Positions 33,257 to 44,198 of a stretch of 64,000 nucleotides of DNA are shown piece by piece. The notes under the pieces are model-generated. The model was not told the origin of the DNA and ran no database searches. It was given only the letters and a program-made list of their open reading frames with translations. The first letter of the stretch is position 1; the number at the start of each line of letters is the position of its first letter. Source of the stretch: Deroplatys truncata. Taxonomy: Eukaryota; Arthropoda; Insecta; Mantodea; Mantidae. Made by a program: the position numbers and the translations under genes. The DNA lies in NCBI GenBank assembly GCA_030765065.1, contig CM060989.1, forward strand, positions 56,558,001 to 56,622,000. The letters are read 5' to 3'.

Positions 33257-34485
33257 CACTATGTGATCAAAAGTATCCGGACACCCCACAAACATACGTT
33301 TTCATCTTAGGTGCATTGTGCTGCCACCTACTACCTGGTACTCATTATCCGCGACCTCAGTAGTCATTTAGACGTCGTGAAACAGCAGAATGGGACGCTC
33401 CGTGGAACTCACGGACTTCGAACGTGGTCAGGTGATTGGGTGTCACTTGTGTCAGAAGTCTGTACGCGAGATTTCCACATTCCTAAACATCCCTAGGTCC
33501 ACTGTTTCTGATGTGATAGTGAAGTGGAAACGTGAAGGGACATGTACAGCACAAAAGCGTACAGGCCGACCTCGTCTGTTGACTAACAGAGACCGCCGAC
33601 ATTTGAAGAGGATCGTAAAGAGTAATAGGCAGACATCTATCCAGACCATCACAAAGGAATTCCAAGCTGCATCAGGATCTACTCAAGTACTATGACAGTT
33701 AGGCGTGAGGTGAGAAACCTTGGATTCCATGGTCGAGCGGCTGCTCATAAGCCACACATCACGCAGGAAAATGCCAAACGACGCCTCGCTTGGTGTTAGG
33801 AGCGTCAACATTACACGATTGAACAGTGGCAAAACGTTGTGTGGAGTGACGAATCACAGTACGCAATGTGGCGATCCGATGGCAGGATGTGGGTATGGCG
33901 AATGCCCGGTGAACGTCATCTGCCAGCGTGTGTAGTGCCAACAGTGAAATTCGGAGGTGGTGGTGGTATGGCGTGGTCGTGTTTTTCCTGAAGGGGGCTT
34001 GCACCTCTTGTTGTTTTGCGTGGCACGATCACAACGCAGACCTACAATGATATTTTAAGCACCTTCTTGCTTCCCACTGTTGAAGAGCTATTCGGGGATG
34101 CGATTGCATCTTTCAACACGATCGAGCACCTGTTCATACTGTACGGGCTGTGGCGGAGTGGTTACACGACAATAACATCCCTGTAATGGACTGGCCTGCA
34201 CAGAGTCCTGACTTGAATCCTATAGAACACTTTTGGGATGTTTTGGAACGCCGACTTCGTGCCAGGCCTCACCACCTCCATCGATACCTCTCCGTGAAGA
34301 ATGGGCTGCCATTCCCCAAGAAACCTTCCAGCACCTGATTGAAAGTATGCTTGGGAGAGTGAACGCTGTCATCAAGGCTAAGGGTGGGCCAACACCATAT
34401 TGACTTCCTGCATTACCGATGAAGGGCGCCACGAACTTGTATGTCATTTTCAGCCAGGTGTCCGGATACTTTTGATCACGTAGTG
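33257..34485 (+). mobile_element. Tc1-family transposon with TA target duplication
   Basis: Near-perfect inverted ends of about 29 bp: CACTATGTGATCAAAAGTAT on the left, CACTACGTGATCAAAAGTAT reversed on the right. TA lies on both sides (33255-33256, 34486-34487). Full length at 1229 bp with a broken transposase. The right flank is an old Family A2 copy. Confidence 0.9.
33390..34403 (+). pseudogene. Tc1-type DD34E transposase pseudogene
   Basis: Starts MGRSVELTDFERGQVIGCHL with a paired helix-turn-helix (ISTFLNIPRSTVSDVIVKWK), then a basic linker GRPRLL. The catalytic triad is visible in separate frames: D in [11 protein letters not shown] (about 33845), D in QHDRAPVHTV (about 34115), and E 34 residues later in NPIEHFWDVL (about 34230). 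The end is PTPY and stop at 34401. At least four stops or frame changes break it (for example stops near 33693 and 33988), so it is inactive. Confidence 0.85.
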
Positions 34486-34487
34486 TA

Positions 34488-34826
34488 TAAATTGTGTGTT
34501 TTAACGAGATCTACATTTTAATACAGCAAAATTTTGTCTATCTCTTATGGTTTACCAGTTATGCGAAGGTTATTCAGAATGAAGAGGACTTTTGAGGACA
34601 TTCCCAGACAATTCAAGATATATATTTCATGCCACAAAAACAACTTAAAATGTGGTATTTTAATCAAAATCGCGAGAGCCATGATAATTTATACTGAGTC
34701 GTTATGTGATGGGAATTAACACATAACGACTCGGTTTAAATTATCATATGATAACATCACAATAAAAAGTATTTCTGCTTCATTATAACGTGAGAGCCAT
34801 TTTTGAGAAGCCAGGAATAAAGAATG
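34488..34826 (-). mobile_element. Old Family A2 fragment with hairpin insertion
   Basis: AATTGTGTGTTTTAACGAG to ATCAAAATCGCGAGAGCC, then (after the insertion) TTTTTGAGAAGCC. Truncated at the Tc1 side and near the LTR fossil. Confidence 0.65.
34683..34788. repeat. 106-bp insertion with a 28-bp hairpin and 12-bp flanking duplication
   Basis: Arms 34681-34708 and 34720-34747 pair at 26 of 28 positions around an 11-base loop (ATGGGAATTAA). CGCGAGAGCCAT (34671-34682) and CGTGAGAGCCAT (34789-34800) flank the insertion, like a target duplication in the old Family A copy. It has no similarity to other parts of the window. Confidence 0.7.
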
Positions 34827-34828
34827 AA

Positions 34829-35514
34829 TGAAAATACACATAACAAAAATTCCACAACCCTGTTACACACAAGTAGTATCAGCAGGTTGGGAAAAATAGG
34901 ACTATCAAACTACGAACCTAGGGCTACATTTACAGCCAGCGGAGAGCCAGTTTCACATCCCACGGCAGAATTGGCGCCCAACGTGAGGCCTGAGCTACGG
35001 GACACCTAATCAACGTGAGGTATAGTGAAAAGAATTCATCGCAGCGCAAAGTGAGTAGAAAAACAATTCATCATAAACTACGGTGCTACGAAAGTATTGA
35101 TGATATTGAGAAGTGATAAAATAACACCCAGAGTGATGAAACAACCAGAAGAATCAACATCCGAACCAAGCGAGGTTAGGAATCAAAGGGACAATAATAG
35201 CAATTCTGTGGAATATAATATCTTAGCTTTGATAATAGGAATGAAAGAAAGCAAGGATATATTAGCAAAGGAAATAACAGATAGCCAGGATAAGTTAGTA
35301 GAAGAAATTACAGAGATAAAAATCTATCAGGATAGCCAAGATAGAATTAGCTAAAGAAATGAAAGAATAAAAGCTTTCAAAAATACACATAACAAAAATT
35401 CCACAATCATGTTACACAGAAGTGACAAAAGCAGCTTGGGGAAAAGCGGATCTATCAACTATGAACCTAGGGCTAATTTCCAGCCAGCGAGAACCAGTTT
35501 CACATCCCACGGCA
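34829..35514 (+). mobile_element. LTR-element fossil with primer-binding site
   Basis: Two direct repeats of about 138 bp, 34829-34966 and 35378-35514 (sharing CCTAGGGCTA, AGTTTCACATCCCACGGCA). After the left one a tRNA-Lys-type primer-binding site TGGCGCCCAACGTGAGGC lies at 34972-34989. The internal 390 bp contains a lysine/glutamate-rich gag-like start (35097-35354). No pol or env is present. It is broken and small. The 5'-to-3' order repeat, PBS, gag-like, repeat argues for a gypsy-type or ERV-like origin. Repeats differ visibly, so it is not recent. Confidence 0.6.
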
Positions 35515-35954
35515 GGATTGGAACACAACTGAGTAGCTTCCCAAACCATCCCACTCCAACTAATTGGAATTAAAATTGGAATAGGATGTTTTGTATATTC
35601 TAAGCGGAAAGTGATTAATGACCACTGTGAAGTGTTTTTATTGCTGCTGCAAGCCATTTTCTTTCACAACAAAATAGAGTTTATGTTTTAAACTGGGAGA
35701 TATTGCACTCATTTAGAAATCACTCAAATTTAGTACCGGAACCAAACATGCCCCCGATATCTCAACATGGTTGTACCCAGTTGCTGTCGCTGTTACCTTT
35801 GGTGATATTGTCCGACTTGCGGTAAATAATAGCGCTACCAGTGATATCATTAGGAAGTATCTCGTTTCCACCAACCATTTTAACGAGGTTATTACATTTT
35901 GTTCAGCAAGGGAGTTCCAACCCACAAAAACCCTCCTAGCTACGCCTCTGGTTC
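35515..35954. other. Unrecognised stretch
   Basis: No recognised coding motif. The open frame 35771-35989 is short and without domain. Confidence 0.4.
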
Positions 35955-37063
35955 TAACAAATAATAAAGAAAGAATATATCGGAAATAGTTAATGCCGCA
36001 AAACTTTTATTTGATATATATATATATATATATTGTGTGCTTTAAGGAGATCTAACTTTTTTTTTACTTTCCCTACTACGTATAGTAAGTAGGGGAAGTA
36101 TTGTATTCCACCCAAAAATTCGATACCGAGATTTCACCGGAAATATATGTTTAGAGACCCCCTAAACCCAAAAAAGCATTTTTGGAAACACGTCCGTATG
36201 TGTGTCTGTGTGTGTCTGTCTGTGAACAGCATAACTCAGAAACGAACAGTTGGATAAACACCAAACTTGGTATTTTGGTCAGTATCTTCCAAAGATGTGA
36301 CACGAAGGTTTTCAAGAAAATCCCCCCACCCCAGATTACCCTTTACATGGAACATTTTTCGAAAATTTTAATTTTCTCAAAAATGGCTCTAACGATTTTG
36401 ATTAAAATATCATATGTTTAAGATATTTTCATGACAAATGAAATGTATATCTCGAATTTTCTGGGAATGTTTCCAAAAGTATTCTTCATTGTGAACGACT
36501 TTTGAATAACTGGTAAACCATAAGAGATAGACAAAAGTTTACTACACAAAACATGTAGAACATATTGCTTGTTATTCCCTTAAATTTTTCAATACCTATT
36601 TTCTCAAATGGGAATTCGTTATTCATTTTTTTGTCTTGGATATGCAAAGAGTATTAATCTGTGGCAAACAGAATGTGCTGCACTAGAACCAGCTATTAAG
36701 GGATATGTCTATGCTTAAAGGCTACTGTATTTCTATATTGCCCTTGCAAATACAAAACAAGGGGAACATGGTACGCCTTAAGCGATAGTCAGGTATTTTT
36801 AGAACTGGTCGCTATGTGTAAAATGAAGAGAACTTTATAGGCTATTCCCAGAAAATTCAAGATGTACGTTTCATTTGTCAAGAATATATATTAAACATAT
36901 GATATTTTAATAAAAGTCGTTGGAACCATTTTTTTGAGAAAATAAAAAATAATTCAAAAGAGTTTTTATGTAAAAGATAGTTTAGGGTGGATGGATTTTC
37001 TTCAAACTCTTCGTGTTGTATCCTTGGAAGATCATAGACTCAAATACAAACTTTTAAACTCTA
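35955..37063 (-). mobile_element. Old Family A2 copy split by A-8
   Basis: Pieces 35955-36061 (ATATATCGGAAATAGTTAATG, a TA microsatellite at 36016-36033, AAGGAGATCTAAC) and 36827-37063 (AAGAGAACTTTATAGGCT to CTTGGAAGATC). Confidence 0.65.
36066..36826 (+). mobile_element. Family A young copy A-8, 3' end in inverted form
   Basis: 5' tip ACTTTCCCTACTACGTATAG. TG/TC tract at 36195-36225. The 3' module starts TGTCTTGGATATGC and then folds back at TTGCAAATACAAAACAAGGG into the reverse orientation (GGTCGCTATGTG). It carries the SINE-free version of the site occupied in A-7. The last bases of the usual 3' tip are missing. Confidence 0.7.
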
Positions 37064-37370
37064 TGGATCTGGGGCTTATTTCATTCACTCACCGTCCTGT
37101 ATGACCTATCCGGTTATAAAACGCTAGGTTCACAAAAGCAAATCTAGCTCTGGCAACCGCATTCGTTATCTGGAAGGTTCACGTTATTTACGCTTCAGAA
37201 AACATTAATGTTTGGAGATGCGTGCACATTTTAACAAAACGGTTCCACTAGAGTATGCACTACCCTACATAGCCAAATGGTGAGACCTTTAAAAATTCAG
37301 CTTTCTCCTTGACTCTCTTTCGTTGAAGTAAATACGGATGTATACAGATGCTTTTGTCTAACCTTTTCTT
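37064..37370. other. Unrecognised stretch
   Basis: No repeat or coding signature seen. Confidence 0.4.
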
Positions 37371-37620
37371 TAGCGAGCGAGGTGACGCGGTGTTAACGTG
37401 TTTGACTCGCATTTGGGAGGTTCTGGGTGTGACTCCTGGTGACCGCTCACACTGACCCAGTTTTTCTTAGGGGTTTTCCCGAATTTCCTATCCCTGTGCT
37501 TCGTTCCATTCCTTATTTCATTCACCTTCACCCCTTTAAGTCTGCTTCAGGGTTGGAAGTGTCTGTGATGGTGTTTCGGTGCGGCGTCACAGGAAAAAAT
37601 AATGCTCCTTATTGAACCTT
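37371..37620 (+). mobile_element. tRNA-derived SINE (degraded)
   Basis: GCGAGCGAGGTGACGCGGTG, GACTCGCATTTGGGAGG and GGTGTGACTCC resemble a tRNA head with A and B boxes. TAGGGGTTTTCCCGAATTTC is the usual body of insect SINEs. The 3' limit is not clear. Confidence 0.55.
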
Positions 37621-38530
37621 CTCTGTCCCTTCGGAGCGGGATGTTGGACTCTGTGTGGGGCGAGGGATCCAGTCTGCCTGTTCGACTGTCAGGGCGTCTC
37701 AATCTAGAAACTGTAGGGACTTTGTTATTACTGTGATGTCGCTCCTGGTTCCTGCCCCTCAAATCCTCCTCCTTCCCGGTGGCGTCCCCTTGTGGGGCAT
37801 AGACACAATATCTTCGCTGGAGCAGTGCCGGTCCTCTCCGATAACAAAAAACACCTTTCTTCAGTTTATTGTAATTATTACATAACACAACTGATCCGTC
37901 GAATCGAATCTCAACTGAACTGTGCTCGCCACTGTCCACTTTTAACTGCCCAAACACTTCCTTGATTGCCTTAACTTTGTAACTTCTTCACTAACCGAAC
38001 TCCACACACGGACAACAACAGTTTCTTATTTAGGCTTCGCATACAGAGCGGAATGTTCTAGAAAGGGAGGCTACTAAACAATGCCGAAAGGAATGTTCTG
38101 GAATATGAAAACGGCGCATAATGGGCTATTGTCCGCACTGGCTATTGTTCAGAGGCTGTTCGAAGGCGCGCATGGTCACCTATGTAAGAAACAGCTATAA
38201 TTCCATTAAAACACTTAATTCAAAGTGCTCTTATTTTACATTTTATACATGCAGTCTGTATGAGTGAAAATTTAAAAGAACCTTTTGCATTGCTAGAACA
38301 GATCTAAAGCTTGTGGTTAAACACGAAGGGAAGTGTATTTATTCTATAGTCAGGTACTGAACAGTAATCTGAGAGCAAATCTGCGAAAATGAAGCAGCTA
38401 GTTTACGTTTGTCTCTCGAATGTCTCTAAGTGCCATAAATGAAGTTAATTTTTAAAGACAGCAAAAGCTCGTGTTTTATCCATCAATAAAAATACACATT
38501 TTTCCAGAAAAGAATTTTAAACACCTTTGA
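37621..38530. other. Unrecognised, partly GC-rich stretch
   Basis: 37621-37830 is GC-rich (GGAGCGGGATGTTGGAC, CCTTCCCGGTGGCGTCCC). It may be a SINE extension or another repeat. The 136-residue minus frame 37547-37957 is low-complexity and basic with no domain I recognise, so I do not call it a gene. Confidence 0.35.
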
Positions 38531-38534
38531 AGAG

Positions 38535-38840
38535 AGAAAATCACTTGGGAAAATCTCTGGTGAATATGGAGGATGCGAGAAAACTTCCCAGTTGAATCTT
38601 CTGAGCTCCGCCTGGGTCAAGATTCAACTTGGAAGTTTTATCGTATCCTCCGTATTCACCGGAGCCTGCCCCAAGTGATTTTCACATGTTCCTCCAACTC
38701 AAAGGTAAGCACTTTTTAACACCGATGATGAAGTCAAATCAGTGAACAGCTGGTTGCGAGCGCAGGACCCAACCTGGTACAACACTGGCTTGGAAAAACT
38801 TGTATCACGTCCCCAAAAATGTTGACTATGTAGAAAGTAA
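38535..38840 (+). pseudogene. Mariner transposase C-terminal fragments, inverted pair
   Basis: The plus-strand fragment 38610-38840 reads FNLEVLSYPPYSPEPAPSDF (third catalytic Asp in PSDF), then HMFLQLK, then VNSWLRAQDPTWYNTGLEKL, the mariner C-terminus. A second copy of the first part lies on the minus strand at 38535-38602, reading FNWEVFSHPPYSPE. The two face each other with an 18-bp spacer. No N-terminus. Broken by frame changes in the plus fragment. Confidence 0.75.
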
Positions 38841-38874
38841 CAGAAGGATTGTACAATATAAATAATATTAATTC

Positions 38875-38945
38875 AACATGATCAATTGTGTGTAATGTTT
38901 TTTTATAAAATAGGGAAACTTACATATTGGACGCCCCTCGTATTT
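38875..38945 (+). repeat. Probable mariner 3' end
   Basis: CAACATGATCAATTGTGTG to TTGGACGCCCCTCGTA. It recurs at 41986-42055. Its place just past the mariner C-terminus suggests the transposon's 3' terminus. Confidence 0.5.
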
Positions 38946-39299
38946 TTACAAACGTAAACAGGAAACAGCAAGTTATCATTACCCGCTTAAGAATTGGACA
39001 TACAAAGATGACACACTCCTATCTGATTTTCCCATATACTCGCAGAATGCCAACGTTATAACCCACACAGGAAAAGATATAACATCCCAAATAATATTAA
39101 CTGTCTTAATGATTCAGGATTGTAATGTTCTTACAAAATGTACCACTGTGTAATGAAATTTAAAACAATTGTAACATAATTATAATTGTTCTTTAATTGT
39201 ATTGTACACATAACAAAAGCATATCCGTTTATTAACAAATGATATGTATTTATATTGCTAGAAATCTATTAATGTTCAACCACCACTGTATTAATGTAA
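38946..39299. other. Unrecognised stretch
   Basis: AT-rich, no signature. Confidence 0.4.
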
Positions 39300-39348
39300 G
39301 AGTCACGAATAGACCTTTGTGAGTTAAAGCGACTTAAAATAAATTAAA
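39300..39348 (+). repeat. SINE 3'-tail fragment
   Basis: GAGTTAAAGCGACTTAAAAT followed by AAATTAAAA. The same tail ends the SINE copies at 50830 and 58785. Confidence 0.6.
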
Positions 39349-39350
39349 AA

Positions 39351-40089
39351 ATCTGATGTGTTACACTCACATGACCTTCTCTACCAAGGGGAATTGGTAG
39401 GCTTTAAGCGATAGTCAAATATTTTCAGAGCTGGTTGCTATGTGGAGTATTCCATTCTCTTTGCATTACCAGGACAAAAAAAATGAATAACAAATTTGAG
39501 AAAAATTACAAGTATTGGAAAATTTAAGGGAATAACAAGCAATATCTCGAAAATGGTTCACCCAACAAAAAAATGTATACGACATAAATTGTGTATTTTA
39601 ACGCGATCTACATTTTTTGTGTAGTAAAATTTTGTCTATCTCTTATGGTTTACCAGTTATGGAAAAGTCGTTCACAATGAAGAGTACTTTTGGAGACATT
39701 CCCAGAAAATTCAAGATATACATTTCATTTGTCATGAAAATATCTTAAACATATGATATTTTAATCAAAATAGATAGAGCCATTTTTGAGAAAATTAAAA
39801 TGTTCGAAAAATGTTCCATGCAAAGGGTAGTCTGGGGTTGAGGATTTTCTTGAAAACCTTCGTGTCGCATCTCTGGAAGATACTGAACCTAAATACCAAG
39901 TTTGGTGTTTATCCGACTTTTCGTTTCTGGGTTATGCTGTTCACAGACACACACACACGGACATGTTTCCAAAAATGCTGTTTTTGGCTTCAGGGAGCCT
40001 CAAAGCATATATTTCCGGTGAAATCTTGGTATCAAATTTTTGGGTGGAATACAATACTTCCCCTACTTACTATACGTAGTAGAGAAAGT
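39351..40089 (-). mobile_element. Family A young copy A-9
   Basis: ATCTGATGTGTTACACTCAC to ACGTAGTAGAGAAAGT. The region between CTTCTCTACC and AAGGGGAATTGG is missing. Short CA tract at 39946-39958. Inserted next to the A-rich tail of a SINE. Confidence 0.85.
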
Positions 40090-40430
40090 AAAAAAGGAAG
40101 AAGGGAATTAGTTCCCCATAAAGGAGAGCATTTTTATAAAATGAGGACCTTGTTAGACCAGAAGATTTTATTGAGTTCGCGATCTAACGTGCAAAATAAG
40201 GGGCTGTTTCATGTCACAGTTCGGAACAAGAGCGTGTTGCCTGGGACGTGACGTGATACCCTCAATTTGGAACAGTGAAACTATGTCACTTTTATGGTAC
40301 CTTCACAGTAATTAGTGATGCCACAGATACGCTTGTGAAATGTTACAACTGCACACGGCACACGGCTAGGTGCACTGTTGCAATAGTAATTTCTTAAAAT
40401 GCTAGGCAGTCTATCTATCAGCGACTTTCT
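40090..40430. other. Unrecognised stretch
   Basis: Nothing recognised. Confidence 0.4.
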
Positions 40431-41190
40431 ATCGGACGTACCGAGCAGCTGCGTCTGTGGCCGCATTCCAGAGGTCCCGGGATCATCCCCGGCGACCGCC
40501 CACTCTGGTCCATGGGTTTTTCGTGGTTTCCCCGGGTCGGCAGGCGAATGCTGGACTGGTTCATCTTCTACCACGACTCTCCTTCCTCTCATTTCCTATA
40601 CCCATCATCTTCCTTGTTATATGTTTCAGGGTTGTAGGACCAGGCGACGGTTTTCTGCCGGTTGCGGCTGGGCGGTTGCTTGCGCTCTATAAAGTTTTCT
40701 TCCCTGGTGTCGCTGAGGTACCGCTCACTTAGGTCTCTCCTCAGCGTGGGGTCCACTCCGGAGGTCCCTAGAGGTTGGTAGCTTGTAGGCAGGGAACGTG
40801 CGGCGTCGGATGCGTTCTATCTGGAAAAGTTAGGGAACCCGTGCATTCTTGGAGGTCTGGCCCATGGGTTTTTCGTGGTTTCCCCGAGTCGCCAGGCGAG
40901 TTCGGGTGGTTCATCTACTACCACGACTCTCCTTCCTCTCATTTCCTATACCCATCATCTTCCTTGTCATATGTTTCAAGGTTGTAGGACCAGGCGACGG
41001 TTTTCGGTGGGTTGCGGCTGGGTGGTGGCTTGCGCTCTATAAAGGTTTCTTCCCTGGCGTCGCTGACCGCTCAGTTAGGTCTCTCCTCAGCGTGGGGCTC
41101 CACTCCGGAGGTTCCTAGAGGTTGGTAAATTGGGGCAGGGACCGTGCGGCGTCGGATGCGTTATATCTGGAAATGTTAGGGACCCCGTCC
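40431..41190 (+). repeat. SINE with tandemly duplicated body (about 350-bp period)
   Basis: CATGGGTTTTTCGTGGTTTC occurs at 40511 and 40863, and CGGCGTCGGATGCGTT at about 40800 and 41147. Unit 1 keeps more of the 5' side (GGTCCCGGGATCATCCC, B-box-like). The units differ at scattered bases, so the duplication is not fresh. GC-rich against an AT-rich background. Confidence 0.7.
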
Positions 41191-41469
41191 ATGTTTGCAC
41201 CCGGATCTGGTCGCCCTTTGGGTCTCTCCCCTCACCTCTCCCTTCCAGGGGTCACGATGGAAGCACAATGGGCCGACTGGCCTGAACCTCCGTGATACGT
41301 ACCTTCTATCAGATGTACAAGCCAATATTATATACGAACAGTACGACTTAGGATTCAGTACGGCATATATATTGGTACTAATTACTACGTACTTCAAATA
41401 AGCAATATCAAGTTTAAAATGTTCATCATGTAGCACCTTAAGGGGTGTGTAATTGTTATACCTCTGTCT
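41191..41469. other. Unrecognised stretch
   Basis: No signature. GC content falls back to background after about 41300. Confidence 0.35.
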
Positions 41470-41985
41470 TAAGGGTTCACTCATGTACAAACTATTCTTA
41501 CAAACGCTTATTCTTCTATCTATTTCTAGTTATCAAGATAAACATTTGAATAAATTGTCTTATTGCATATTTCCGGGTAGGTACGAGAGGATACAAGGAG
41601 TACAGCAGGCTTTAAGCGATAGTTAAATGTTTTAAGAGCGCGGTTGCTATGTGATACCTTTTAGGGCCAGGAGGGAAACAATAACTTTCAATGTGAGAAA
41701 TGTAGGATGAAATTATTAAATAATGACTTTCCATATGAGAAAAATAGAAGTATTTGAAAATTAAAACCAATAACAAAAATATCTCGGAAATAGTCGACAC
41801 ATAAATTTTATTTGACATCAATTATGTGCTTCAACGAGATCTACTTGTTTTGTACAGTACGATTTTGACCATCTCTTACAAAAGTCATTCAAACTGAAGA
41901 GAGCTTCACAGGCTATTTCCAGAAAATTGAAGATTTACTTTTTATTGTCATGAAAATACGTTAAACATACAGTATTTTGAAAATC
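41470..41985 (-). mobile_element. Old Family A2 fragment
   Basis: CATGTACAAACTATTCTTAC to TTAAACATACAGTATTTTG, diverged, truncated on both sides. Confidence 0.65.
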
Positions 41986-42055
41986 ATTTCAACATGATAA
42001 ATTGCGTATAAAATCTTTTATAAAATAGGAAAACTTTCTTATTTGGACGCTTCTC
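41986..42055 (+). repeat. Probable mariner 3' end, second copy
   Basis: CAACATGATAAATTGCGTA to TTTGGACGCTTCTCGAAC, matching 38875-38945. It lies between two old Family A2 fragments. Confidence 0.5.
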
Positions 42056-42297
42056 GAACTTAAACATTCAAACCAATAACAAAGAATATCTCGGAAATAG
42101 TTACCGTCACTAAAATTTTATTTTGTATAAATTGTGTGCTTTAACGAGATCTACGTTTTCAGTACAGTAGGATCTTATATATCTCTTACGGTTTACCAAT
42201 TATATAAAAGTTATTCAGAATGAAAAGGATTAACAGGCTATTCCTAGAAAATTCATGACATACATTTTATTTGTCATGAAAATATCGTAAACATAAT

Positions 42298-42536
42298 GGT
42301 ATAGGTTACAAAATGGAGGACACCTCGCACACACCTACAGAGATCTATTGTGGCTATCACCACCCAAGGAAGAAGGGATGAAGTGAAGGAACCGCAGGAG
42401 GCTATAGGCCGCAGAAAGGCAGGACACAGAGACGTGCGGAAGTCAAAAGTTGCAGGTTCAAAGTCCAGTCCCATAGCTAGAACTACCTAGAGAGGGCAAT
42501 CAACGACCCGTCGAACAAGCAGCCCTCTGGTGTTGT
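42298..42536. repeat. Family III repeat, copy 1
   Basis: GC-rich unit: GACACCTCGCACACACC, GGAAGAAGGGATGAAGTG, GCAGCCCTCTGG at the end. It also has GGTTCAAAGTCC, like a Pol III B box. Shares order of blocks with 45293-45426 and 63562-63775. Confidence 0.65.
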
Positions 42537-42686
42537 TTACTTTGAGCCAGCATCTGCGCCATCTGTCCGGCACCGCCATACACCACGAAAACTAGAAGCA
42601 CTCCTGAAATGAGAAGGAAACAGAATGAAAGGGAAATTATGTAAAGGAAATCGCGGTAGCGCGACGCCACTTCGTTCGGGATTAAA
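42537..42686. other. Unrecognised spacer
   Basis: Between Family III and the MITE. It could be an extension of Family III, but the other two copies do not show it. Confidence 0.35.
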
Positions 42687-42688
42687 TA

Positions 42689-43178
42689 CAGAGTTATTCA
42701 AAAAGAAGGAGCAAACTAAGTATTTATTTCTCATGAGCGACAATAGATGGCGACACATGCGATACATCACTGAATAAAGAAGAGTTCAAAGTTTTATTTT
42801 ACGTACTCATTTGTTATGCAAGGACGACCAGTGCTTTTCCGTTTGCATACGCAGCCATCTTCTACGAATCTATTGTATCAATTGTGAAGTTTTTATGACG
42901 AGACGGCTCGTTGTTGAACTTACAACGAAATGCACGCTGCAATGAAACAATGGATTCACTCTTTGCATACTGTAGCACTCAAAACGACTTTTCCTGTGGC
43001 GTCGCCATCTTCTCGTAAACATCCACAGCGCCGCTGTAAGCACTGAATGGAACTAATAGGTGGTGGCTTAAAACTTTGAACTTTCCTCTATTCAATAATG
43101 TGTCGTATGTGTTGCTAGCTATTGTCGTTCATTAAAAATGAATATTTAAATTCCGTTCCTTCTTTTTGAATAACCCTG
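42689..43178. mobile_element. MITE with about 105-bp inverted ends and TA duplication
   Basis: Left end CAGAGTTATTCAAAAAGAAG, right end reversed CAGGGTTATTCAAAAAGAAG. Similarity continues through GACAATAG, ACACAT.CGA.ACAT and GTTCAAAGTTT about 105 bp in. TA lies on both sides (42687-42688, 43179-43180). 490 bp, no coding region. TA target and CAGGGT tips fit a Tc1/mariner-type non-autonomous element. Confidence 0.85.
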
Positions 43179-43397
43179 TATACGCTATTTTAATGAATAC
43201 CAATAGAGCAATTTTTGAGAAAATAAGAAACTTACTAAAACGTTTCCATGTAATGGGTAGTTTGGTTGTGGGGGGTCTTGAATATCTTGTCGTATCCTTG
43301 AAAGATAGTGAACATAAATACCATGTTTGGTATGTGACAACTTCTCGATTTTGAGCTGTGCTGTTCATACACAGACTATTTTCTAGAAATGCTTTTT

Positions 43398-44198
43398 ACT
43401 TTCTATACTACGTATAGTAAGTAGGGGAAGTATTGTATTCCACCCAAAAATTCGATACCGAGATTTCACCGGAAATACATGTTTTGAGACCCCCAGAATC
43501 CAAAAAAAGCATTTTCGGAGACATGTCCCTGTGTGTGTCTGTCTGTGAACAGCATAACTCAGAGACGAACAGTCGGATAAACACCAAACTTGGTATTTTG
43601 GTTCAGTATCTTCCAGAGATGCGACACGAAGGTTTTCAAGAAAATCCCCCAACCATTACATGGAACATTTTAATTTTCTCAAAAATGGCTCCAACGATTT
43701 TGATTAAAATATCATATGTTTAAGATATTTTCATGACAAATAAAATGTATACCACGAATTTTCTGGGAATGTCTCCAAAAGTATTCTTCATTGTGAACGA
43801 CTTTTGCATAACTAGTAAACCATAAGAGATAAGACAAAATTTTATTCCACAAAAAATGTAGATCTCAATTTATGTGATATACATTTTTTTTGTTGAGTGA
43901 ACTATTTTCGAGATATTGCTTGTTATTCCCTTAAATTTTGTAATACTTATACTTTTTCTCAAATTCGTTATTCAATTTTTTTTGTCTTGGTAATGCAAAG
44001 AGAATGGAATACTCCACATAGCAGCCAGCTCTTAAAATATTTGACTATCGCTTAAAGCCTACCAATTCCCCTTGCATCTACAAGAAAATTAGCAATAAGA
44101 TTAACATCTCGATTAACATGAAGTAGATGGAGAATAAGCGTTTGTAAAAATAGTTTGTACAAGAGTAGAAAAAGTCATGTGAGTGTAACACATCAGAT
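43398..44198 (+). mobile_element. Family A young copy A-10
   Basis: ACTTTCTATACTACGTATAG to AACACATCAGAT, 801 bp, nested in the old copy above in opposite orientation. Microsatellite reduced. Confidence 0.85.

Noticed and set aside
37547-37957. 136-residue minus-strand gene
   Set aside because: Arg-rich, compositionally biased translation of a GC-rich repeat region, with no domain.
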